Shown here: positions 17,358 through 25,325 of the stretch, piece by piece
Layout: each line of letters starts with the position of its first letter
How positions within the stretch are numbered: position 1 is the stretch's first letter
Source of the DNA: MWAR01 sp035388825
GTDB lineage: Bacteria; Muiribacteriota; Ozemobacteria; Ozemobacterales; Ozemobacteraceae
Direction: 5' to 3'
DNA length: 64,000 nt
NCBI GenBank assembly: GCA_035388825.1
Contig: DAOOQQ010000013.1
Coordinates: 1-64,000, forward strand
Position numbers and translations under genes: made by a program
The notes under the pieces: model-generated
The model's input: the letters and a program-made list of their open reading frames with translations, nothing else
The model's database searches: none
What the model was told of the DNA's origin: nothing

Positions 17358-18492
17358 TCGTGATCGAGAAACGAGCGGGGGCGTTCGTTTTGGGATTGTC
17401 GGCTGCGGGCGCATTGCGTATCGCCACATGGAAGCGATCGCTGCCAATCCACAGGCCAGGCTTGTAGCCATCTGCGATCTGAATCTCCAGCGGGCTGAGG
17501 AGCGCAATGCCGGAGTCGGGGTGAAGATCTACCGTGACTATCATGAAATGCTGCGCCGGGAGGCGATCGATGTCGTCTGTCTGATGACTCCCAGCGGCAT
17601 GCATGCCGAACATGCCATGGACATCATCAGGAATCATCAAAAACACCTGGTGATAGAGAAGCCCATGGCCCTGCGGACGGAAGACGGGGAAAAGCTCATC
17701 GAAACTGCCGAAAAATGTGGGGTTCGGCTGTTCGTGGTGCATCAGAACCGCTTCAACAAAGCGATTCAGAAAATCAAAACGGCGATTGACGATGGCTCGT
17801 TCGGGAAGATCGTTCTCGGCACGATCCGCATCCGGTGGTCGCGAGGCCAGAGCTATTACGACCGTGACCCGTGGCGCGGGACCTGGGCATTGGACGGCGG
17901 GGCGCTGACCAACCAGTCCGTCCATCATATCGATCTTCTTCAATGGCTCCTCGGGGAGGTCGAGTCCGTTTCGGCCTCTGCGGCGACACAACTCGTGAAT
18001 GTCGAAGTCGAGGATACGGCGACCGCCTGGCTCCGTTTCAAAAGCGGGGCACTTGGTGCCATCGAGGCAACAACGGCAACCCGGCCTCTCAACCAGGATC
18101 TCGAGGCATCCATTTCTATTCTCGGAGAAAAAGGCACCGCCATCGTTGAGGGCGCTTCGGTCAATCGGCTTACGACGTGGACGTTCGGCGATATCGATCT
18201 GAACGCTCATTCCGAAGCGCCGCCGAACGTCTATGGTTTTGGTCACAATGTCATCATCGACAATGTCGTCGATGTCCTCCTCCGGGGGGGCGCGCCTCTC
18301 GTCTCGGGCCAGGAAGGCCTCGCTGCGGTCCGCATTCTGCATGCTCTGTATGCCTCCATCGAACGCAACGGCGAAGTGGTTCGACTCGACGATCATCCGG
18401 TTTCCCGCCGATTCGGCCTTCTGGACGAGAAAAGTCGCCCGATCGCGGATCTGTACAGGACTTCAAGCGTATTGGGCGGCAAGAGCCAATGA
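17350..18492 (+). CDS. Gfo/Idh/MocA-family oxidoreductase
   Basis: The 380-residue protein starts at ATG 17350, with GGGGAG at 17334; an in-frame ATG at 17311 gives an implausible extension inside the previous gene. The nucleotide loop is FGIVGCGRIAYRHMEA, the characteristic EKPMA lysine motif follows at about residue 105, and the C-terminal half is the Gfo/Idh/MocA beta sheet with GGALTNQSVHHIDLL. Relatives such as WlbA/WbpB oxidise UDP-GlcNAcA at C3 before transamination. Pairing with the aminotransferase at 20352 would fit a 3-amino sugar, but this is inferred. Confidence 0.86.
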   Translation: MANRDRETSGGVRFGIVGCGRIAYRHMEAIAANPQARLVAICDLNLQRAEERNAGVGVKIYRDYHEMLRREAIDVVCLMTPSGMHAEHAMDIIRNHQKHLVIEKPMALRTEDGEKLIETAEKCGVRLFVVHQNRFNKAIQKIKTAIDDGSFGKIVLGTIRIRWSRGQSYYDRDPWRGTWALDGGALTNQSVHHIDLLQWLLGEVESVSASAATQLVNVEVEDTATAWLRFKSGALGAIEATTATRPLNQDLEASISILGEKGTAIVEGASVNRLTTWTFGDIDLNAHSEAPPNVYGFGHNVIIDNVVDVLLRGGAPLVSGQEGLAAVRILHALYASIERNGEVVRLDDHPVSRRFGLLDEKSRPIADLYRTSSVLGGKSQ

Positions 18493-19457
18493 CGACCTAT
18501 CTCATAACCGGCGGGGCGGGTTTCATCGGTTCGAATTTGGCCAGGAAGCTGGTCGAGACCGGCAACACGGTCTTCGTTCTCGACGACCTTTCCACGGGAT
18601 TCGAGCGGAACGTTCCCGCCGGCGCGACCCTTCTCCGGGCGGATATCAGAGACGCCCGCATGCTCGAACGCCTGCCGTTACCGGCAAAGCTCGATGTCGT
18701 GTACCATTTTGCGGCGCAGTCTTCGGGAGAGGCATCGTTCGACGATCCGTCGCGAGATATCGAAATCAACTATCATGGAACGTGGAACATTCTCGAGATG
18801 GCGCGCAGGCACAAGGCCACCCGGTTCATGTATGCCAGCTCCATGAGCGTTTACGGCGAGGCTCCTTCGGATCATTCCCGGTTATCCGAGGAGTATCCCT
18901 GCAAGCCGGTTTCCTATTACGGATGCAACAAGCTGGCTTCCGAACACCTGATCCGCCTTCATGCGGCGCGCGAAGGAATTCACGCAACCATGCTGCGTTT
19001 CTTCAGCGTATATGGGCCGGGCCAGAATCTCCACAATATGAAACAAGGTATCGTGAGCATCTACCTCGCGTATGCGATGCAAAACCAGCCGATCTGGGTG
19101 AAGGGCGCCCTCGACCGGTTCCGCGATCTGACCTTCGTCGGAGATGTCGTGGAAGCCTGCAGGAGAAGCGAGGTCAACCCGGCGACCCATGGCGGTGTGT
19201 TCAATATCGGAACCGGCGTCCCGACCACGGTCGAACAGATGGTCAAGGCGATTCTGCAAGCCTTCGGCCGAACGGATTTCCAGAAGTGGGTCCGAGTGGA
19301 AGGCAATACCCCCGGCGACATCAAGGGTTGTACGGCTGACATCTCACGACTGGAGGCGGCTCTGGGATGGCGCCCGACGATGACGATTGAGCAGGGGATC
19401 CGGCTGATGAAGCAATGGGTGGATGAAACCCGAGATTGGTGGAAAACAGATGAATGA
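18489..19457 (+). CDS. NAD-dependent nucleotide-sugar epimerase (GalE-like SDR)
   Basis: The 322-residue protein has the loop LITGGAGFIGSNLARKL, VVYHFAAQSSGEAS, ASSMSVYGEA and the catalytic YYGCNK (YxxxK). RFFSVYGPGQN and the C-terminal LGWRPTMTIEQGIRL match UDP-glucose 4-epimerase/4,6-dehydratase relatives. It starts within the stop of the MocA-type gene (ATGA), so translation is coupled. It probably epimerises a nucleotide-linked sugar in this block. Confidence 0.85.
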   Translation: MTTYLITGGAGFIGSNLARKLVETGNTVFVLDDLSTGFERNVPAGATLLRADIRDARMLERLPLPAKLDVVYHFAAQSSGEASFDDPSRDIEINYHGTWNILEMARRHKATRFMYASSMSVYGEAPSDHSRLSEEYPCKPVSYYGCNKLASEHLIRLHAAREGIHATMLRFFSVYGPGQNLHNMKQGIVSIYLAYAMQNQPIWVKGALDRFRDLTFVGDVVEACRRSEVNPATHGGVFNIGTGVPTTVEQMVKAILQAFGRTDFQKWVRVEGNTPGDIKGCTADISRLEAALGWRPTMTIEQGIRLMKQWVDETRDWWKTDE

Positions 19458-20355
19458 CACACATCCCGAATGCAATCTGTGCCGCTCTGGGGCGGTTCGC
19501 CTCCGCAAGAGCGGGGTATACGGCAATCCGGCGCAGAGTATCCATATCTGCGAGTCATGCGGCCATACATTCCTGTGGCCGCTCTTGACGGATGCAGAAG
19601 AAGAAGAATTCTATATTCAGGACTATCCTGCTTTTCTTCTGAAGCGTGGCGATGTCAAGTGCACATCTCCGGAAGAGCATTTTCGCAGAAATGGCGGGGA
19701 AGCCAGGCGCCGCTTCCCTTTCATTCGGCCGTTGCTGTCGCCGACGGCACGCGTCCTGGAAATAGGCTCGGCGAGCGGTTTTTTTCTCGATTTTCTCCGG
19801 CCGCATGTCGGCGAGCTGCTGGGAGTTGAGCCCAACGCCGATCATGCTGCCCATGCAAACGCGAAAAACATTCCGACCGTTGGAGACCTGCGGGAAGTGA
19901 AGGACCGCAGGTTCGATCTGATTTTTTCCTACTACGTTCTGGAGCATGTCAAGGATCCATCGGGATTCGTGAACGTCATGGCGCAATTGCTGGCCTCTCC
20001 CGAAAGCATTCTGGTGACGGAAATTCCGAACGGTCAGGAGGCACTGGTCTCATTCTACAAGTCGAAGGCCTATGATGAGTTCGTCTGGCAGCGGGCTCAT
20101 TGCAGCTATTTTTCCGTGCCTGTCCTGAAGCACCTGTTCGAGAACGCGGGGTTTGAATCCGAATTCATCCCGGTTCAGCGCTACGACATTTCGAACCACA
20201 TGCACTGGCTGATCGAGGGAAAACCCGGCGGCCAGGCGAAATATACCGAAGTGTATTCAGAAGCATTGAACCAGGAATACCAGAAATGTCTTTGTAACAA
20301 CTGGCTGTGCGATAGCATCCTTGTGTTTTCCCGCCCGACAAGGAGGACAAAATGA
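19450..20355 (+). CDS. Zinc-ribbon class I SAM methyltransferase
   Basis: The 301-residue protein has an N-terminal zinc ribbon (CNLCRSG near residue 8 and CESCGHTFLWPL near 36) and a methyltransferase fold with VLEIGSASGFFLDFL and LLGVEPN. FSYYVLEHVKDPSGFVNVM is the motif around the post-SAM strand. The plan matches the gene at 6938, but the sequences differ clearly. The start was chosen at ATG 19450, which overlaps the upstream stop; an ATG at 19423 lies deeper inside the previous gene. It is probably a sugar C- or O-methyltransferase; the acceptor is unknown. Confidence 0.82.
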   Translation: MNDTHPECNLCRSGAVRLRKSGVYGNPAQSIHICESCGHTFLWPLLTDAEEEEFYIQDYPAFLLKRGDVKCTSPEEHFRRNGGEARRRFPFIRPLLSPTARVLEIGSASGFFLDFLRPHVGELLGVEPNADHAAHANAKNIPTVGDLREVKDRRFDLIFSYYVLEHVKDPSGFVNVMAQLLASPESILVTEIPNGQEALVSFYKSKAYDEFVWQRAHCSYFSVPVLKHLFENAGFESEFIPVQRYDISNHMHWLIEGKPGGQAKYTEVYSEALNQEYQKCLCNNWLCDSILVFSRPTRRTK

Positions 20356-21425
20356 TACATCCGCGGCCGGTTGTCGAAAACCTGCATCGGACTTCCCAGG
20401 AGAGTCGCAAAGGGTATTTGCGGCTCGAAATGAACGAGTGCCCTGACGGTCTGCCTGCGGATTTCGTGGAGAGTTGCCTGCGGGAGATCACCCCCGAGTT
20501 CCTTGCGACCTATCCCGAATACGATGAGCTGATGGCTCTGATCTCCCGGCACGAGGGCTTGGTCTCTTCCGGGCAGATATTTCTCTCCAACGGCTCGGAT
20601 TCGGCAATCAAGCATGTGTTTGAGGCGTTTGTCGCCCCTGGCGACAGCATCCTTCTGGCGAATCCCTGTTTCGCCATGTATCCCGTCTATGCACAGCTAT
20701 ACCAGGCCAAATTGATCGGCGTGGAATACCAGCCGGACCTTGCCTTTCCGACGGAAGCCTTCCTGGAACGCATGGGAAAAGACGTCCGACTTGCGGTCGT
20801 CGTTAATCCCAACAACCCCTGTGGATCTCACGTTCCCAGCGAAGCTCTCCTGCAGATCCTGACGAAAGCGGCACAGAACGGGACGCTTGTGATCGTCGAC
20901 GAGGCCTATCATTACTTTTTCCCGGAAACGGCAATTCCGTTGATCGCGAAATTTCCCAACCTTCTCGTGACGAGAACGTTCTCGAAACTGTGCGCTCTTG
21001 CCGCAGCGAGAATCGGATTCGCCGCCGGCCACCCGGATATCGTTGGCGCTTTGCGAAAAGTCCGGCCAACATATGATGTCAACGGGATCGGCGTCCTGCT
21101 TGCCAAGCGCTTTCTCGAACAGCCCGATCTTATCCGGAAAGCCCTCCTTGGGGTCCAGCAGGGGCGTGACTGGCTTGCGAGCCGGCTTCGCGAGAAGGAA
21201 ATTCCCTTCCGGACGACGGATGCAAACTTCCTGCTGATCGATGCCGGAGACCGTGTTACCCGGATCATGCAGGCGCTGCGCAACGAAAAAGTGCTCGTTG
21301 GAGGGGGATTTCCCTATCCCTTCCTGAAAAACTACATCCGGGTCAGCATCGCACATAAAGCCACCATGCAGGCTTTTTGGAACATTTTCGAACGGGTTTG
21401 GGACGAACATGCCAGGTCTCATTGA
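20352..21425 (+). CDS. PLP-dependent aminotransferase (class I/II, HisC-like)
   Basis: The 357-residue protein has the fold-type I features of histidinol-phosphate aminotransferase: LSNGSDSAIKHVFEA (phosphate cup), VVVNPNNPCG (Asn contacting PLP), IVDEAYHYF (Asp to the pyridine nitrogen), and the Schiff-base lysine K212 in TFSKLCALAAARIGF with the following phosphate-binding Arg. HisC relatives also include threonine-phosphate decarboxylases and phosphoserine-type enzymes, so a phosphorylated 2-oxoacid substrate is plausible. It differs from the DegT/LegC type normally used for nucleotide-amino sugars. ATGA overlap on the 5' side, 17-nt overlap on the 3' side. Confidence 0.83.
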   Translation: MIHPRPVVENLHRTSQESRKGYLRLEMNECPDGLPADFVESCLREITPEFLATYPEYDELMALISRHEGLVSSGQIFLSNGSDSAIKHVFEAFVAPGDSILLANPCFAMYPVYAQLYQAKLIGVEYQPDLAFPTEAFLERMGKDVRLAVVVNPNNPCGSHVPSEALLQILTKAAQNGTLVIVDEAYHYFFPETAIPLIAKFPNLLVTRTFSKLCALAAARIGFAAGHPDIVGALRKVRPTYDVNGIGVLLAKRFLEQPDLIRKALLGVQQGRDWLASRLREKEIPFRTTDANFLLIDAGDRVTRIMQALRNEKVLVGGGFPYPFLKNYIRVSIAHKATMQAFWNIFERVWDEHARSH

Positions 21426-22290
21426 GCGTTTCTTCAAACGGGTGCTTGCCTGCGTTCGGCCCGATGACAAACGTCGTCTGGCAGAACGATGGAAGCTGTT
21501 TCAGCTGAACCAGGCCTTGCGGCAACAGCGGCTTTCCGAAACGGTGGCGAGATTGCGTGAGATCGTTCCCGACATTCGCAACCAGGAATCTCGCCAGATC
21601 GAAGAAACCGATTTTCTGGAACTGAAACGCCGGGGTCTCCAGGCGTTCCAGTGCGATCTCATGCTCGAGGCCCTCCGGGATGCCCCGTCATCCGGCTTCT
21701 TCGTCGTGGATATCGGGGATTCGGCCGGAACCCATATGCGGTATCTGCGCGGCCTTCTCCCGGATCATGTGGGATTGGAAACGTTGAGCGTGAATCTGGA
21801 CCCCAGAGCCGTCGAGAAGATCCGGGAACGTGGTCTTCCCGCCTTGTTGTGCCGGGCCGAGGAGTTGAGCCTCGACCATCCGATCCATCTGTTCGTCTCT
21901 TTTGAGATGCTCGAACACCTGCACAATCCAGCCATCTTTTTCCGGCGATTGTCCCGAGACGGGAAGGGGCGCCGCCTGGCGTTGACGGTTCCCTACCTCC
22001 GCCAGAGCAGAGTGGGCTTGCATCATGTGAGGAGCAAGGACAATTCGAGGATCTATGCAGAAGACGAGCATATCTTTGAACTGTCACCGGCAGACTGGAC
22101 TCTCCTGATTGAACACTCGGGATGGAAGGTCGTTCAAGAGCGCATTTACTATCAATATCCTCGCGGAATTCCTGTCGTGAGTTCCCTGATGGCCTCCTAT
22201 TGGCGATGGTTCGACTTTGAAGGATTCTGGGGTGTGATTCTCGAGCCGGATCCGACGTATGCTGATTCATATCTGGACTGGGAAGGCTGA
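21409..22290 (+). CDS. SAM-dependent methyltransferase-like protein
   Basis: The 293-residue protein has a helical N-terminal ~75 residues rich in Arg/Gln, then FFVVDIGDSAGTHMRYL as a degenerate SAM loop, LSVNLDPRAVEKI for the acidic strand, and VSFEMLEHLHNPAIFFRRL, the usual Methyltransf_11/23 motif. FVVDIGDSAGTH lacks the GxGxG density of robust methyltransferases, so activity is less certain. It ends the coupled run that begins at 13955; 278 nt of gene-free sequence follow. Confidence 0.65.
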   Translation: MPGLIERFFKRVLACVRPDDKRRLAERWKLFQLNQALRQQRLSETVARLREIVPDIRNQESRQIEETDFLELKRRGLQAFQCDLMLEALRDAPSSGFFVVDIGDSAGTHMRYLRGLLPDHVGLETLSVNLDPRAVEKIRERGLPALLCRAEELSLDHPIHLFVSFEMLEHLHNPAIFFRRLSRDGKGRRLALTVPYLRQSRVGLHHVRSKDNSRIYAEDEHIFELSPADWTLLIEHSGWKVVQERIYYQYPRGIPVVSSLMASYWRWFDFEGFWGVILEPDPTYADSYLDWEG

Positions 22291-22568
22291 TATACCCATC
22301 CGTGGGCGTTGTCGGAACACACCGTTTTGTCATGCCGAGCCAGATGAAATCGGAACTCTTTCCATGCCACGGCTCGAGTCGCGGTATCCGGAACGCCGGA
22401 GTTGCCAGACACCGCCGGCTTTCTGAAGAATAGGCATGCGAATATAATTTCTGGAGCCTTCCGTTACGGGCCCAGGACTTCGTGAAATCTCCAATGGAAG
22501 TCAATCTCCATCTGTTCTTGGTATCTGGAACGAAAGACGTTGTAAATCTGATCTGGGAAACAATCTGA
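22291..22568. other. Gene-free gap with candidate -10 element
   Basis: No convincing ORF or RNA gene is seen in these 278 nt. A perfect TATAAT sits at 22443-22448 on the + strand, about 120 nt before the next start, but the -35 position (TTTCTG) is poor. Base composition drops towards AT here and stays lower in the next gene. Confidence 0.4.
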
Positions 22569-24326
22569 ATGAACAGTCAAGGCAATAGGGAGATTCCTGA
22601 ATCGGGATGGAAATTTGATTTTTCCCCGCAGGGAGTGCTTCCGACGTATTGGCGCCAGAAGTTTGATTCTGTTGTTTCTCACTGCAGAATGCGTTTTACC
22701 ACCCTGACGGACGAAGTCTCTGAAACGTATGGCAATGATATCTCCTGGTGGGTTTCAGAGCTGGCCTGCCGGAATTCGCTCACCAACGAGTTTTTCCTTG
22801 AATATTGCCGGATACATTTTATTCGGGAATTGATGAGCAATGGGGTTGAGATCGCCGAAATTCGGACCGATTCGCCAGAAGTTGCTTCCATTCTTACGGG
22901 TTTTCTCGAGGGGCATCGGACGAACGTCACGATCATACGCAAAACATGGTGGCAACGGCTGTATGCTTGTTTGCCGCGAGTGAAAGACTTTTTCCTTCTT
23001 TTTATCAGAGAGCTCCTTTATGCAGCGCTTGCCAAATGGTTTTATCCCATGCAAAAAGGAGGCTTTTCAGCAAAAACCGTCCTCATCGATACATTCGTCT
23101 TTGCGGAAAGCTTTTCTGACAATACCTTCATCGACCGGTATTACGGCCGATTGGATGCGTTTTTCCGCCCTGAAGAACGAGAAAAAATTGTTTATGCCCC
23201 GATGATCATGGGTGGTATCAAAGATCTTATTCCCATGTTCCAGAAATTACGCCATGTGCAAAACCAATTCCTGCTGAAAGAAGATCTCCTGACGTGGAGA
23301 GATATCTTTTGGGCCTTCGGATTTCCTTTCCGGATCTTCCGGAGAAAGCCGCGAAGATGGGTCGAAAACGGAATAGATTTCACATCCCTTGCACGGAAAA
23401 TATGGATTGAACATCTGTTTTCTGCGAATTCCGTCTTGGGGCTGATGAATTATCGCTTTGCGCAGCGGGTGCGGGAAGAAAAAATTCCCCTATGCCTCGT
23501 CATCGACTGGTTCGAAAACCAAATCATTGACAAAGGCTTCAACGCCGGATTCCGGAAATATTTTCCGGACATAGCGCATATAGGATACGAGGGCTTCATA
23601 GCTCCTCCGACGTATCTGTGTGTCGTTCCTAGCAAAAAGGAGTATGAATACAAGGTTGTTCCCAAAACCATTGCCGTTACGGGGCCGGGGTTGATCGGAA
23701 AAATGAAGGAATTTTGTTCCGATCTGGATGTCATTGCAGCCCCTGGCTTCAGATTTTCATGGCTGTGGAAGGACTTTTTGCCCGAACCGGATTCTTCCTA
23801 CCATACCATTCTGATTGCATTGGACAGCACCATTGAAGCATCCCGGGATATCTTGCATTGTGCCATCACGGCATTGGAGCATGATCTCCCTCCCAATGTT
23901 CGATTCTGGGTCAAGCCCCACCCGGCATCGATGCCCATCGAAAATCTCCTGGCAACATTGGACATGAAACTTCCCCGGAATTTCACCGTCATGAAAGGGG
24001 ATTTTTCATCCATCCTCCGGAAATGCGACATGATTCTCACCAACACCTCCTCAACATGCATGGAAGCGATCGTCCTGGGAATCCCCGCTCTTATCGCCGT
24101 GAGTCAGGCCAGTTTCAGCCGCAATCCCATCCCTTCGGAGATTCCGGGCGAGTTGTGGCGCATGTGCTTTACTTCCGAGGATACTGCGCGGGCTATAGGG
24201 TATTTCTCAACGCATCCCCTGGATTGCAGGACAAGGAAAGCGCTTGGACAAAAAATCCGAAGCGACTATTTCACGGAAGTGACTTTCAGAACGGTACGTG
24301 ACTTTCTCAGGATCACCACGACGTGA
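22569..24326 (+). CDS. Putative GT-B-like surface polysaccharide transferase
   Basis: The protein has 585 residues. The C-terminal third carries FWVKPHPASMP and CDMILTNTSSTCMEAIVLGIPAL, which resemble the nucleotide-binding half of CDP-glycerol/polyglycerol transferases and capsule (KpsC/KpsS-like) or LIC12162-like proteins: a KPHP loop followed by a Ser/Thr-rich turn and an Ala-Leu-Gly-x-Pro strand. The N-terminal half, which includes one strongly hydrophobic stretch near residue 140 (FFLLFIRELLYAALAKWF), is not recognisable. It is visibly more AT-rich than its neighbours and is bordered on both sides by gaps over 200 nt, which suggests separate acquisition. Function inferred as glycan or polyol-phosphate transfer. 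Confidence 0.55.
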   Translation: MNSQGNREIPESGWKFDFSPQGVLPTYWRQKFDSVVSHCRMRFTTLTDEVSETYGNDISWWVSELACRNSLTNEFFLEYCRIHFIRELMSNGVEIAEIRTDSPEVASILTGFLEGHRTNVTIIRKTWWQRLYACLPRVKDFFLLFIRELLYAALAKWFYPMQKGGFSAKTVLIDTFVFAESFSDNTFIDRYYGRLDAFFRPEEREKIVYAPMIMGGIKDLIPMFQKLRHVQNQFLLKEDLLTWRDIFWAFGFPFRIFRRKPRRWVENGIDFTSLARKIWIEHLFSANSVLGLMNYRFAQRVREEKIPLCLVIDWFENQIIDKGFNAGFRKYFPDIAHIGYEGFIAPPTYLCVVPSKKEYEYKVVPKTIAVTGPGLIGKMKEFCSDLDVIAAPGFRFSWLWKDFLPEPDSSYHTILIALDSTIEASRDILHCAITALEHDLPPNVRFWVKPHPASMPIENLLATLDMKLPRNFTVMKGDFSSILRKCDMILTNTSSTCMEAIVLGIPALIAVSQASFSRNPIPSEIPGELWRMCFTSEDTARAIGYFSTHPLDCRTRKALGQKIRSDYFTEVTFRTVRDFLRITTT

Positions 24327-24542
24327 AGACGTGCCCATGGATCCGCCCCCCCTCGCGTTGGACTACCGGGAAACGGGCGTGATCGCCCGCGTTTGGGATG
24401 CTGGACCCGAGGAGGGGGCTGTACAGAACGGTTCCGGTGAGGTATTCTGGGGACGATCGTTTCACCGGCATGAAAACGAGCGGTATGGCCGGGCCTGTTG
24501 GCGAACGGTGTGAACACCTACTCCCCTCGAGGAGGTTCCGAA
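24327..24542. other. Gene-free gap before the CDP-sugar cassette
   Basis: These 216 nt hold no supported gene; a 57-codon frame from ATG 24337 has no homologue I know and no good ribosome site. A short hairpin CGGGCG-TGAT-CGCCCG lies at 24374-24389, without a T-tract. The Shine-Dalgarno of the next gene sits at the end, partly inside CCTCGAGG. Confidence 0.4.
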
Positions 24543-25325
24543 ATGAAGGTTGTCATTCTGTGTGGCGGGCAGGGGACACGCATCCGTGATGTGGCCGATG
24601 ATATCCCCAAGCCGATGATCCCCCTGGGACGGTATCCGATCCTATGGCATATCATGAAGTATTATTCTTCCTGGAACCATCATGATTTCATTCTTTGCCT
24701 CGGTTACAAGGGGCAGGTGGTGAAGGATTTCTTCCTCAATTACGAGACCCATACGCGTGATTTCACCATCGATTTCTCGACATCCCGGGGAATCACCTTT
24801 CACGACGACCACGCGGAAAGCAACTGGCGGATCACCTGCGCCGACACGGGGCTGAAAGCCATGACCGGTGCCCGTGTGAGGAACATCCGGAAGTATCTCG
24901 GGGACGAGAAGGAGTTTTTCCTGACCTATGGGGATGGGGTCGGCGATGTCGACCTCGACCGCCTTCTGGCGTTTCATCGTTCCCATGGCCGCATCATGAC
25001 CGTAACGGGTGTCCGGCCGCCGGGGCGGTTCGGGGAAATCATGTGTGAAACCGGGGGGAAGGTGACCGAGTTCAATGAGAAGCCCCAGGCGAGCGGCGGC
25101 CGGATTTCCGGTGGCTTTTTCGTTTGCCGGCGGGAGCTCTTCGAATACCTCCCGGAGGGGGATGACCTGGTATTCGAGGTGGAGCCCATGCGGGCTCTGG
25201 TGCGTGCGGGGCAGATGATGGTGTATGAGCACGATGGGTTCTGGCAGCCGATGGACACGGCCCGGGACTTCCAGTTGCTGAACGGGCTCGTTGCCCAAGG
25301 GAAAGCCCCATGGATCCGATGGTGA
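24543..25325 (+). CDS. rfbF: Glucose-1-phosphate cytidylyltransferase
   Basis: The 260-residue protein has ILCGGQGTRIRDVADDIPKP at its N-terminus (nucleotide loop with catalytic Arg and Lys), HDFILCLGYKGQVVKDFF and EKPQASGGRISGGFFV, all diagnostic of RfbF/DdhA. It makes CDP-glucose from CTP and glucose 1-phosphate, the first step to CDP-linked 6-deoxy or 3,6-dideoxy hexoses. Length equals the family norm. AGGAGG at 24530-24535 fixes ATG 24543. It overlaps rfbG by 16 nt. Confidence 0.96.
   Translation: MKVVILCGGQGTRIRDVADDIPKPMIPLGRYPILWHIMKYYSSWNHHDFILCLGYKGQVVKDFFLNYETHTRDFTIDFSTSRGITFHDDHAESNWRITCADTGLKAMTGARVRNIRKYLGDEKEFFLTYGDGVGDVDLDRLLAFHRSHGRIMTVTGVRPPGRFGEIMCETGGKVTEFNEKPQASGGRISGGFFVCRRELFEYLPEGDDLVFEVEPMRALVRAGQMMVYEHDGFWQPMDTARDFQLLNGLVAQGKAPWIRW

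Noticed and set aside
24374..24389. Hairpin as a terminator before rfbF
   Set aside because: Only 6 bp and no T-tract.
24298..24513. A short + frame before rfbF
   Set aside because: Begins inside the previous gene, no good ribosome site or recognisable family.
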